Origin: Xanthomonas cissicola
Lineage (GTDB): Bacteria; Pseudomonadota; Gammaproteobacteria; Xanthomonadales; Xanthomonadaceae
Direction: 5' to 3'
Assembly (NCBI RefSeq): GCF_008801575.1
Contig: NZ_VZPL01000036.1
Location: 1 to 46,972 of the forward strand
Length of the DNA: 46,972 bases
Shown one piece after another: positions 27,612 to 36,467 of this stretch. A program made the translations under genes and the position numbers. Position 1 is the first letter of the stretch. The number at the start of each line of letters is the position of its first letter. The notes under the pieces were generated by a model that was given only the letters and a program-made list of their open reading frames with translations, did not search any database and was not told where the DNA came from.

Positions 27612-28973
27612 ATGGCCGAAGCCGTCCGCCACGACAAAACCGCGCGCCAGCTACGCCTGCTGTCCGACGCGCTGGATAGCGGACGCCTCGGGCCGGTACG
27701 CCGGTTGGTCAATACGCTGGCGCCGGCGGAAATCGGCAACCTGCTCGAATCGCTGCCACCCGGCAAGCGCGAAGTGGTGTGGGGGCTGGTCGATCCGGAA
27801 GACGATGGCGAGGTGCTGCTGCACGTCGGCGACGAAGTGCGCGAAAGCCTGCTGGCCGACATGGACCCGGACGAGATCGTGGCTGCGGTCGAAGACCTGG
27901 ACATCGACGATCTGGCCAACCTGGTCGAAGACCTGCCCGACACCGTCATTGATGAAGTGCTCAAGTCGATGGACCGCGAAAACCGCGAGCGGCTCGAGCA
28001 GGTGCTGTCGTATCCGGAAGACACCGCCGGGCGTCTGATGAACCCGGACGTGGTCACCGTGCGCGCCGACGTCAACGTGGACGTGGTGCTGCGCTATCTG
28101 CGCCTGCGCGGCGAGCTGCCCGACCACACCGATCACCTGTACGTGGTGAGCCGGCGCCACCAATACCTGGGCCGTGTGCCGCTGGCGGCGCTGGTCACCC
28201 ACGAAGACAGTACGCCGGTCAACCGGCTGATCGACGACGAGCAACCGGCCATCGATGTCGGCGACGGTTCGGACGAAGTGGCGCGGCGCTTCTCCGACCA
28301 CGACTGGATCTCCGCGCCGGTGGTGGACGACAACAACATCCTGCTCGGCCGCATCACCATCGACGACGTGGTCGACATCATCCGCGAGCAGGCCGAGCAC
28401 CAGGCCATGAGCGCGGCCGGCCTGGACGAAGACGAAGACATGTTCAGCCCGGCACGGCGCGCATTCCGGCGCCGCCTGATCTGGCTGAGCATCAATCTGT
28501 GCACCGCGTTTCTGGCGTCCAGCGTGGTCAGCAGGTTCGAAGGCACCATCGAAAAACTGGTGGCGCTTGCGGCGCTGATGCCGATCGTTGCCGGGATGGG
28601 CGGCAATGCCGGCACCCAGGTGCTGGCACTGATGGTGCGCGGTCTGGCACTGGGCCAGATCGGCTCGTCCAATGTGATGACCTTGCTCAAGAAAGAGCTC
28701 ACTGTCGCGCTGATCAACGGGCTGTGCCTGGGCATCGGGCTTGGCTTGATTGTGCTGGCCTGGTTCCGGCAACCGATGCTCTCGCTGGTAATCGGCACCG
28801 CGCTGACGGTGAACATGCTCACTGCCGCCTTCGGCGGAGTGCTGGTGCCGGTGACGCTGAAACGGTTGGGCTTCGATCCGGCATTGGCCGGTGGCGTGAT
28901 CCTGACCACATTGACCGACGTGATGGGCTTTTTGAGCTTCCTGGGCCTGGCCACGTTGATACTGCTGCCCTGA
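27612..28973 (+). CDS. mgtE: Magnesium transporter MgtE
   Basis: The 453-residue protein has an N-terminal superhelical Mg2+-sensing domain rich in Asp/Glu (about residues 15-130), two CBS domains (about 135-255) and a five-helix channel (about 280-450) with the family signature GMGGNAGTQVLALMVRGLAL. It is a Mg2+-gated Mg2+ channel. The mgtE position right after ptsI is common in xanthomonads and pseudomonads. The start was chosen at MAEAVRHDKTARQLR, where family similarity begins. Confidence 0.92.
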   Translation: MAEAVRHDKTARQLRLLSDALDSGRLGPVRRLVNTLAPAEIGNLLESLPPGKREVVWGLVDPEDDGEVLLHVGDEVRESLLADMDPDEIVAAVEDLDIDDLANLVEDLPDTVIDEVLKSMDRENRERLEQVLSYPEDTAGRLMNPDVVTVRADVNVDVVLRYLRLRGELPDHTDHLYVVSRRHQYLGRVPLAALVTHEDSTPVNRLIDDEQPAIDVGDGSDEVARRFSDHDWISAPVVDDNNILLGRITIDDVVDIIREQAEHQAMSAAGLDEDEDMFSPARRAFRRRLIWLSINLCTAFLASSVVSRFEGTIEKLVALAALMPIVAGMGGNAGTQVLALMVRGLALGQIGSSNVMTLLKKELTVALINGLCLGIGLGLIVLAWFRQPMLSLVIGTALTVNMLTAAFGGVLVPVTLKRLGFDPALAGGVILTTLTDVMGFLSFLGLATLILLP

Positions 28974-29113
28974 CCTTGCGGTGCCTGGGCCCAGCGGCCA
29001 TGCATGCGATGACGACAAGCAGATGAATATTCGACCGGAATCGCCGCGCATCGACACGCTAGCGCACCGGCATGCGGTAATACTGCACCCATGTGATCGG
29101 TCGGGAGAGCTGC

Positions 29114-29911
29114 GTGATTCGTCGTTGTCTTGTTGTCATTGCCTTTGCGCTATTGCTGGCCGGCTGTTCCAGCATGGCTGAGCGCCACCACGACGAACGC
29201 CGCGGCCACTTCGTCACCCGCACGTTGAAACTGGAAGGGCGCCTGTACCGCTATCAAGTGTTCGTGCCCGCGTCCAAGGTGCCGCAGCCGCGGCCCATCG
29301 TGCTGTTCCTGCATGGCTCGGGCGAGCGCGGCGATAACGGGCGCGACCAGGCCGAAGTCGGCGTGGGCCCGTACTTGAGCGAACACACCGCCGACTTCCC
29401 CGCACTTGTCGTGCTGCCGCAAGTGCCCGAGGACGAGGAGTGGATGGGCATCAATGCGCGCATGGCGATCGCAGCGCTGGACGCGGCCAGCGCCGAGTTC
29501 GGTGTCGACCCGCAGCGCACCTACCTCACCGGCATTTCGATGGGTGGCTATGGCGCCTGGGAAATCGGGCTGATGCAGCCGCAGCGGTTTGCGGCGATCG
29601 TGCCGATCTGCGGCGCGCTCAAGGCACCGCGCGATGAGCGCCGCACCTTGTACGTGAGCCTGGTGGCGAAGGAAGCGGACCCGTACACCGCGGCAGTGAC
29701 GCAACTCAAGCACGTGCCGATCTGGATGTTCCATGGCGCCAAGGACGATTCGGTGCCGCCGCACGACGACCGCGCGCTGTACCGCGCCGCGAAGGGCGTC
29801 GGTGCCAATGTACGTTACAGCGAATATCCGCAGGGCAATCACAATGCCTGGGACGCAACCTATGCGGACCCGGCGATGTGGGAATGGATGTTCAAGCAGC
29901 GCCTGCGCTGA
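29114..29911 (+). CDS. Lipoprotein alpha/beta hydrolase (esterase-like)
   Basis: The 265-residue protein uses a GTG start after GGGAGAG. The first residues form a lipoprotein signal with lipobox LLAGC (Cys18). The hydrolase part has oxyanion and lid motifs (LFLHGSGERGDNG), the nucleophile elbow GISMGGYGAW near residue 144, the Asp segment HGAKDDSVPPHDD and the catalytic His in QGNHNAW. It resembles phospholipase/carboxylesterase-type or feruloyl esterase-like proteins often found anchored in the outer membrane. Substrate unknown. Confidence 0.82.
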   Translation: MIRRCLVVIAFALLLAGCSSMAERHHDERRGHFVTRTLKLEGRLYRYQVFVPASKVPQPRPIVLFLHGSGERGDNGRDQAEVGVGPYLSEHTADFPALVVLPQVPEDEEWMGINARMAIAALDAASAEFGVDPQRTYLTGISMGGYGAWEIGLMQPQRFAAIVPICGALKAPRDERRTLYVSLVAKEADPYTAAVTQLKHVPIWMFHGAKDDSVPPHDDRALYRAAKGVGANVRYSEYPQGNHNAWDATYADPAMWEWMFKQRLR

Positions 29912-29974
29912 CGGTGTGCAGCGCCACGCCGGCACTGCGCCCGCGTGCCGGCATGACACGGCCAATGCGCCTTA

Positions 29975-30114
29975 GAGCGGCTGACAAAACGTAGCGATCA
30001 GTCGTCAGGTGGTGCGGACGGCGCACAGGAACCGAAGTGTTCGCGTGGTACATGCCGATTCCGAGCACCAGCCGCGCCCGCCTGGCGGCTGCGCAGTCGT
30101 TTTGTTAGCTGCTC
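29975..30114. mobile_element. 140-bp MITE with TTA target duplication
   Basis: The terminal inverted repeats are GAGCGGCTGACAAAACG (29975-29991) and CGTTTTGTTAGCTGCTC (30098-30114), matching at 15 of 17 positions. The element is flanked by TTA on both sides (29972-29974 and 30115-30117). It has no coding capacity. A 3-bp TNA duplication is typical of IS1031-type members of the IS5 family, so it may be mobilised by such an element. The right TTA is also the cydB stop codon. Confidence 0.7.
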
Positions 30115-31110
30115 TTAGTGGTGATAGCCGTTGTCAGCGGTGATCTTGCCGCAGAATACGCGGTACGACCATACCGTGTAGCCCAGGATCAGGGGCAGCA
30201 ACATGACCAGCCCCACCATCGCGAACAGCTGCGAAGACGGCGGTGCGGCAGCCTGCCAAAGGGTGTAGACCGGCGGCACCAGATACGGCCACATGCCCAG
30301 CACCAGGCCCATCGCCAGCAGGAATGGCAGCGCATCCGAGCGTGCGGCCTCGCTCGCACGCCACAGCGCAACCGCCACGATGGCAACCAGCAGCGGCATC
30401 GGCATCAGCCACAGATAGTGAGTGCCACTGAACCAGCGCTCCATCACATGCGACTGCAGCGAAGGCAACCAGGCGCTGACCAGGCCGATGAAGATCAACA
30501 CACTGATGGTCAACGGTCGACTCAACTGCCGCGCCAACTGCTGCACATGGCCTTCTGTCTTGAGAATCAGCCAGGTACTGCCGAGCAGCGCATAGCCGAA
30601 CACCAAGGCGGCGCCCGTCAACATCGCGAACGGGCTGAACCAGCCCCAGATGCCGCCGACATAACGGTCGTTCTCGATCGGCAGACCCTGCACCAGGGCG
30701 CCCAGGATCACGCCCTGCGCGAAAGTGGCCAGGATCGAACCGGCGGCAAACGCATTACTCCACAAGCGCCGCGAGCGATGCGCCTTGAAACGGAATTCGA
30801 AGGCCACGCCGCGGAACACCAAGGCCATCACCATCAACAGCACCGGCAGATACAGCGCCGACAAGATCACCGCATACGCCTTGGGAAATGCGGCCAGCAG
30901 CCCTGCCCCGCCGAGCACCAGCCAGGTTTCGTTGCCGTCCCAGATCGGCGCGGCGGTGTTCATCATCAGATCCAGCTGCGCTTCGTCCTTGCGGAACGGC
31001 GCCAGGATGCCGATGCCGAGCACGAAGCCGTCCAGCACGACGTACATCAGCACCCCGAAGCCGATCACCGCAAACCACGCCACCGGCAAGACGCTCGTCA
31101 TCTCCATCAT
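30115..31110 (-). CDS. cydB: Cytochrome bd-type quinol oxidase subunit II
   Basis: The 331-residue membrane protein has about eight helices and the CydB pattern: WFAVIGFGVLMYVVLDGFVLG at the start, an IWDGNETWLVLGGAGLLAAFP block, RGVAFEFRFKA, and SDALPFLLAMGLVLGMWPYL (each within the first, second and last thirds). It starts inside the cydA stop (ATGA). No cydX-like gene follows; the next sequence is the MITE, whose target duplication supplies the TAA stop. Confidence 0.9.
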   Translation of the reverse strand: MMEMTSVLPVAWFAVIGFGVLMYVVLDGFVLGIGILAPFRKDEAQLDLMMNTAAPIWDGNETWLVLGGAGLLAAFPKAYAVILSALYLPVLLMVMALVFRGVAFEFRFKAHRSRRLWSNAFAAGSILATFAQGVILGALVQGLPIENDRYVGGIWGWFSPFAMLTGAALVFGYALLGSTWLILKTEGHVQQLARQLSRPLTISVLIFIGLVSAWLPSLQSHVMERWFSGTHYLWLMPMPLLVAIVAVALWRASEAARSDALPFLLAMGLVLGMWPYLVPPVYTLWQAAAPPSSQLFAMVGLVMLLPLILGYTVWSYRVFCGKITADNGYHH

Positions 31111-32507
31111 GCGGCTCCGTCGATCGATTCGTCGGCTGCCGACAGCGGCCGTGCGGGCGTGTGTTCGCCATGGTCCAGATGCGACGCGTCGGCATGTGGG
31201 GTGGGCCCTTGCTTGCCGATCTTGACCAGGTACCAGATGCCCCAGCCGAACACGAACGCGTAGCCGGCTACATACACCGCCAGCGAGATGGCCGTCATCA
31301 GCGCAGACTGCGGGCCCACCGCATCGGCGGTGCGCAACAAGCCGTAGACCGCATAGGGCTGCCGGCCGATTTCGTTGACGAACCAGCCGGAAATCAGCGC
31401 GATGAAGCCGCTCGGCAACATCCAGCGCCAAACCGCCAGCAACCAGCGCCAGTGCACTAACTTGCCGCGCCACAACGCGAACGCAGACACCCAGGCCACC
31501 AGCAGCATCAATGAGCCGATCCCTACCATGATGCGGAAGGCGAAGAACACCGGCGTCACCGGCGGGCGCTCGCTTGCCGGCACCGATGTCAGCGGTGCGA
31601 CGCTGCCATCCGGGCGGTGGGTCAGAATCAGGCTGCCCAGGCGCGGAATCGCCACCTCATAGTCGTTACGCTCGGCCTGTGCGTTGGGCACCGCAAACAC
31701 CACCAGCGGGAACCCCTCGCCCGGTTTTTCGTCATGCCAGTGCGCTTCCATCGCGGCGATCTTCATCGGCTGATGCTTGAGCGTGTTCAAGCCGTGCATG
31801 TCGCCGACAACGATCTGCAGCGGTACGGCGATCGCGGCAAACACCACGGCCAGCTTCAGCATGCACAGCCCGGCTTGGCGATGCACGCCACGATGCAGAT
31901 ACCACGCGCCCACTGCACCCACCACGAAGCAGGTGGTGATGAATGAGCCAAGCGCCATGTGCGCAAGCCGGTACGGGAACGAGGGATTGAAGATGATCTT
32001 CAACCAGTCGACCGGATGCACGATGCCGCCGATGACATCAAAGCCGGCCGGGGTCTGCAACCAGCTATTGGACGAAAGAATCCAGAACGTGGAAAACAGC
32101 GTGCCCAGCGCCACCATGCAGGTGGACAGGAAATGCAGGCGCTCGGAAATACGCCCCCAGCCGAACATCATCACGCCCAGGAAACTGGCTTCCAGAAAGA
32201 ACGCGGTGAGCACTTCATAGCTCAGCAGTGGCCCGATCACGCCACCGGCCACGCGGCTCAATTCCGGCCAGTTGGCCCCGAACTGGAAGGCCATCACGAT
32301 GCCGCTGACCACGCCCATGCCAAAAGACACGGCAAAGATCTTCTGCCAGAAAAAATACAGCTCGCGCCAGACCGGCAGACGCGTGCGCAACCAGCGCCAT
32401 TCCAGAAACGCCAGCAGACTGGAAAGCCCGATGGTGAATGCCGGAAACAATACGTGGAACGCGATGACGAATCCAAACTGGATCCGCGATAACAGCAGTG
32501 CGTCCAT
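31107..32507 (-). CDS. cydA: Cytochrome bd-type quinol oxidase subunit I (cyanide-insensitive type)
   Basis: The 466-residue protein follows a GGAGG site. It shows the heme-ligand His of FHVLFPAFTIG near residue 18, the quinol-site QPMKIAAMEAHWH (Lys and Glu at the E. coli 252/257 spacing) and NEIGRQPYAVYGLLRT. The Q-loop between GEGFPL and the next helix is short, as in CIO-type oxidases, rather than the long Q-loop of E. coli CydA. It reduces oxygen with ubiquinol at low oxygen or under cyanide or NO stress. The E. coli-type Met393 assignment was not checked residue by residue. Confidence 0.9.
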   Translation of the reverse strand: MDALLLSRIQFGFVIAFHVLFPAFTIGLSSLLAFLEWRWLRTRLPVWRELYFFWQKIFAVSFGMGVVSGIVMAFQFGANWPELSRVAGGVIGPLLSYEVLTAFFLEASFLGVMMFGWGRISERLHFLSTCMVALGTLFSTFWILSSNSWLQTPAGFDVIGGIVHPVDWLKIIFNPSFPYRLAHMALGSFITTCFVVGAVGAWYLHRGVHRQAGLCMLKLAVVFAAIAVPLQIVVGDMHGLNTLKHQPMKIAAMEAHWHDEKPGEGFPLVVFAVPNAQAERNDYEVAIPRLGSLILTHRPDGSVAPLTSVPASERPPVTPVFFAFRIMVGIGSLMLLVAWVSAFALWRGKLVHWRWLLAVWRWMLPSGFIALISGWFVNEIGRQPYAVYGLLRTADAVGPQSALMTAISLAVYVAGYAFVFGWGIWYLVKIGKQGPTPHADASHLDHGEHTPARPLSAADESIDGAA

Positions 32508-32848
32508 GGAGAACCCTCCAGGAAAAGTGATCGTCGACGTGCAGCTCGCAGGTCGATCACCGGGATGCACTGCATCGGGCGATCGCGCGCACGCTGCTGC
32601 GCTAGGCGATCATGATAGGGACGGTCGCGCCCGTTCCCGATGCGACACGGCGTCGCATCCGCGACAAATTGCCGCCCTTGTCCTGCGGTGCGTCGGACCA
32701 CCTGCCTCCGCTGGGCAGTGCGCCGTGCGCCAGAGGCGACCCAATGGTGCGACCGCTGTCGCTGCGGAGTACCGGGCGCCAATCAGTGCACGTCGACAGA
32801 CGACGCAGGACCCGCCATGCCATGCCTTCCAACCAAGTCGGCGGAACG
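32508..32848. other. Upstream region of cydAB
   Basis: About 340 bp between the cydA start and the dipeptidase stop. It should hold the cydAB promoter. A short GTGATCG...CGATCAC inverted repeat lies near 32527-32560. No clear FNR or Clp palindrome was seen, and no gene. Confidence 0.4.
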
Positions 32849-34078
32849 CTATGGCCGCACCCGCTCCCAGATCCGCAGAAAGTTGCCGCTATACACATCG
32901 ACGATGCGTTGCGTCGGCCAGCCGGCATCCAGCATCGCCTGCGTGAGCTTGGGCAGATCCGCACCGCTGCTCATCCCGGTCGGCAGGCTGGAAATGCCGC
33001 CATCGAAATCGCTGCCGAAACTCAAGTGTTTCCATGGATCTTCCACGATCCCCATGGCAGCAATCTGTCGGGCGAACGCTTCGTAATAGCCGACGACGAA
33101 GGCAAGATCGGTATCCATGTCCGGCGTGCCATCGGCCAGATAGGAGTGCTGCAAGAAGTACGGCGCCAGGATGACGCTGATGCAGCCACCGGTCTGCACG
33201 ATGGCACGGATCGCCGCGTCGTCGAGCGCCCGGTCCAAGTGACGCGACGGCCGCGTTTCCACACCGCGCGTGACGCTGCGCGATGCGCCATGCGAAACGA
33301 AGGCCGGCACGTTGCGACGGAGGCAGATGCCGCAGGCGTCACGTATCCCCTGGCTTGAGGTATGCGAAAGATCCACCAGAAGCCCGATATCGATGCAGCG
33401 CTCCACCACCTGCCGGCCAAACTCCGTCAGCCCCGCGCCCTGACGTTCGCGCCACGGATTGAGCGATGCATAGCCGGCCTGGGAGATGTCGGTATGGCTG
33501 AAATGGTTGAGCGTCAGATAGGCGGCGCCGGCCCTGGCTGCACTTTCCAGACGCGCTAGCCGCAGCGCCTGGCTGCGGCGCCCGCGTGGTCCAAGTATGT
33601 GCGCACCTTCCAACGACAGGATGGCGCAGCACAGACCCGCTGCGCGAATCGCGCGTAGCTCGGCGGCGCTGCGTGCCAGCCGCATTCGCCCGCCGCTCGC
33701 CGCCACCATCTCCTGGACATAGCGCCGATGCTCCACCCAGTGTTTCCAGGGGTCGAGAAAAGGCGCGCCGACGAGGTTTTCCCAAAGTGCGTGGGCACTG
33801 AAACAGGCACCGCCATAGCCGCCGGCGAGAAAGTCCGGGCCGCTCACGTGGTACATCAGCGGTTGATTGCGGCCTCTCGGTGAGGTCTTGGACATCAACC
33901 AGAGGATCGGAGAACGCCGATGCGCTTTCCAATCGCCCTTCCAGAAATCGAAGCCGCCTAGGCGCGACAGATACAGCGAATCCAGATGCGTATCGACCGG
34001 ACACGCCAACGCATGCACTGCTTCCAGCGTGAGCGGCGAAGGCAAATCAGCCAGGTTGTCGGATGAAACTGCATGCAT
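32849..34078 (-). CDS. M19 family membrane dipeptidase-like enzyme
   Basis: The 409-residue protein matches renal-dipeptidase-type M19 enzymes: VDTHLDSLYL (His-x-Asp zinc ligands) near residue 29, ILSLEGAHILG (bridging Glu) near 155, LSHTSSQGIRDAC and FVSHGASRSV (His ligands), and GSDFDGGISSLPTGM (Asp). Family members hydrolyse dipeptides, often with D-residues. No signal peptide is seen with the start chosen; an ATG 13 codons upstream (34117) is possible but adds no signal. It may act on peptidoglycan peptides or host peptides. Confidence 0.85.
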   Translation of the reverse strand: MHAVSSDNLADLPSPLTLEAVHALACPVDTHLDSLYLSRLGGFDFWKGDWKAHRRSPILWLMSKTSPRGRNQPLMYHVSGPDFLAGGYGGACFSAHALWENLVGAPFLDPWKHWVEHRRYVQEMVAASGGRMRLARSAAELRAIRAAGLCCAILSLEGAHILGPRGRRSQALRLARLESAARAGAAYLTLNHFSHTDISQAGYASLNPWRERQGAGLTEFGRQVVERCIDIGLLVDLSHTSSQGIRDACGICLRRNVPAFVSHGASRSVTRGVETRPSRHLDRALDDAAIRAIVQTGGCISVILAPYFLQHSYLADGTPDMDTDLAFVVGYYEAFARQIAAMGIVEDPWKHLSFGSDFDGGISSLPTGMSSGADLPKLTQAMLDAGWPTQRIVDVYSGNFLRIWERVRP

Positions 34079-34669
34079 GGGCGAACCCCGGCAATGACGT
34101 CTGAAGAAGTGACCCATAACGCGCGTTCCCGCATTGACTATCCGGCCGATATTCTTCGAGCGCCTTGATGGGTCGAGCCTGTGCGTTCAGGTGAGAATAA
34201 CCGAACTGGACCATCAGATTCCCGAGACGAATGCAAAGGCCGAGAGGAAAACGCAGGACTGCTGACGCAATTCTCGTTTCGCTGCGCAATCTATCGGTGC
34301 GGCGGTTTTTCATTATTGGACCCGTCGTCGTCTAACCAGGGCGGGACGAGGCCTGGACGCTTTTGGCGACGATGCGGCCGCGCATGCCGGCGGCGCCGCA
34401 CGCGACGAGGAGCCTGCTGATCGGCCACGGCCTGGGTGTACGCCCGCAGCGGCTCCTGGACAAGTGGGTTAGCGCGCGTGCGCGATTGCGGCCGCACTCC
34501 GCTGACGCCGTGATCCGTGGCCAGGCCAAAACCGGAACACATCAACGTTGCCAGCAACGGCGAGGGCAATTCCCCGTTGCCCACGCACATGAGCGGCTGC
34601 CCGCTGCTTATAGCTTACAAATCCGTCATCGCACACAACGCATCAGCACCCAACCACGCCCACCATCGC
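34079..34669. other. Intergenic stretch between permease and dipeptidase genes
   Basis: About 590 bp without a recognised gene. A minus-strand open frame at 34291-34590 (MCVGNGELPSPLLATLMCSG start) reads smoothly for its first 50 codons, then becomes Arg-rich and shadow-like. I could not match it to a family. It might be a gene remnant. Confidence 0.35.
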
Positions 34670-36058
34670 TCACATCCGCGCGCGCACGCGTCGCGCGATT
34701 TCGCTGACCGCCGCGATGACTGCGGTCAGCGCGACCATCGAGAGGAATTGCGCGCGCGTATCGGCCGAAGAGGCCAACAACACGAAGATCACGGCCAGGA
34801 TGACCAGCGCCAGCACGGTCAGAAACGGATAGCCGCGCATGCGGAACGGCAGCGCAAGGCCGGCACGGTCCGCGCGGGCGCGCAAGATCAGTTGCGACAC
34901 CAGCGAGATCGTCCACACCAGCAGGCAGGTGGCGCCGACGATGTTGAGCAGCATTGGCAACACCTTGTTCGGATACAACAACTCCAACGCTGCGGCGGCG
35001 AAGCCGAACAACACGCTGGCGATCACCGCCACCAGCGGCACCTGCTCGCCGCTGGTCCTGGCCAGCAACCGCGGCGCTTCGCCGCGCTGGGCCAGCGAGA
35101 AGATCATCCGCGAAGCGCCGTACAGATTGGCGTTGAGCGCCGACAGCAGTGCGACCACCGCCACCAGGGTGATCGCCGTGGCGGCACCGGGAATGCGAGC
35201 CACCTCCAGCACGGCCGCAAACGGCGAGCTGAGCGCGGCGCTGGTCCACGGCACCACCGCCACGATCACGCTGATCGACCCGATGTAGAACACCAAGATG
35301 CGCCAGGCCACGGTGCGGATGGTGCGCGCCAGGCTGCGTCCCGGGTCGGCGGTTTCCGCTGCGGCCACCGCTACGATTTCGGTGCCGCCGAAGGCGAACA
35401 CCACCACCAGCAACGCCGAGCCGATACCGGCCAGGCCCTTCGGCGCAAAGCCGCCGTTCTGGGTGAAATTGGACAGCCCGGGCGACGCCACCCCAGGCAA
35501 CCAGCCCGCCAGCAACGCCACGCCGATCAGCAGGAACACCACGATCGCCAGCACTTTCAGGATGGCGAACCAGAACTCGAACTCGCCAAAGTTGCGCACG
35601 CCGAGCAGATTGATCGCAGTGAACGTGGCCATGAACAGCAACGAGAGCAACGGCACCGGCAACGCCGGCCAGACCGTGGCCAGCAGCCCGGCTGCGCCTA
35701 CCGCTTCTGCCGCAATCACCACCACTATCTGAAACCACCACAGCCAGCCCACGGTAGCGCCGGCCGTCGGGCCCATCGCATCGGCGGCATACACCGAGAA
35801 TGCCCCGCTGGCCGGCTTGGCGGCGGCCATTTCGCCCAGCGCGTTGATCACAATGATGACCAACGCCCCGGCGATCAGATACGAGATCAGCACCGCCGGC
35901 CCGGCCGCGTGAATGCCCACGCCGGAACCCAGGAACAACCCGGCGCCGATCGCCGTGCCCAGGCCCATCATCATCAATTGCCGCGGCTTCAGCGCATGGC
36001 GCAATGCAGGCGTGGCGGGCGCAGCGGTCTCAGCAACGGAATCGGTCGGAAGCGGCAT
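34670..36058 (-). CDS. AAT-family amino acid permease
   Basis: The 462-residue protein has twelve predicted helices. The first carries the amino-acid permease hallmark LGTAIGAGLFLGSGVGIHAAGP, followed by GEMAAAKPASGAFSVYA and AETADPGRSLARTIRTV. This is the GABA/aromatic/proline permease (AAT) branch of the APC superfamily, proton-coupled. Substrate not predictable. The start was set at MPLPTDSVAE; the frame upstream is open but not permease-like. Confidence 0.88.
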   Translation of the reverse strand: MPLPTDSVAETAAPATPALRHALKPRQLMMMGLGTAIGAGLFLGSGVGIHAAGPAVLISYLIAGALVIIVINALGEMAAAKPASGAFSVYAADAMGPTAGATVGWLWWFQIVVVIAAEAVGAAGLLATVWPALPVPLLSLLFMATFTAINLLGVRNFGEFEFWFAILKVLAIVVFLLIGVALLAGWLPGVASPGLSNFTQNGGFAPKGLAGIGSALLVVVFAFGGTEIVAVAAAETADPGRSLARTIRTVAWRILVFYIGSISVIVAVVPWTSAALSSPFAAVLEVARIPGAATAITLVAVVALLSALNANLYGASRMIFSLAQRGEAPRLLARTSGEQVPLVAVIASVLFGFAAAALELLYPNKVLPMLLNIVGATCLLVWTISLVSQLILRARADRAGLALPFRMRGYPFLTVLALVILAVIFVLLASSADTRAQFLSMVALTAVIAAVSEIARRVRARM

Positions 36059-36467
36059 GGATGGGCTTGCATGGATGGAATCGCGACACGATACCGCGTC
36101 GCAGCGCCTGCCGCGCCTCTTGACGCCAGCCCGGGGAAGGAGTGGCGATGTCGCCCGATCGCACCCTTGCGCTCGGCTTTGCAGCAGACAACGCCCAGCA
36201 ACCCGCTGGCGCACGCTGCCGCCTGTCGGCCCGTGCAGCGCGCGCATGACCTTTCGTCTTCAAGAAACGGGCAAGGCACATCCCCGAACAATCCGGAGAT
36301 GTGCTTTGATGCGGCCAAGAGCAACGGGCAATCATCTGTGCAAGCCTCAGATGGACGGCCACCCGTCGGATCGTCCTGTAGACCAGAGCTCCGCGCTTCC
36401 TGCGCGCCCTCCACGTCCATCTGACCAGTGCTCGCTACCGCTCATTCGCGACTCCGCGCGCGCCCAG
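36059..36467. other. Intergenic stretch between pectate lyase and AAT permease
   Basis: About 410 bp without a supported gene; it includes the permease promoter region and the pel 3' flank. No T-tailed terminator was found after pel. Confidence 0.4.

Noticed and set aside
34517..36424. 635-codon plus-strand frame opposite the AAT permease
   Set aside because: Gln/His/Arg-rich antisense shadow of a membrane protein gene.
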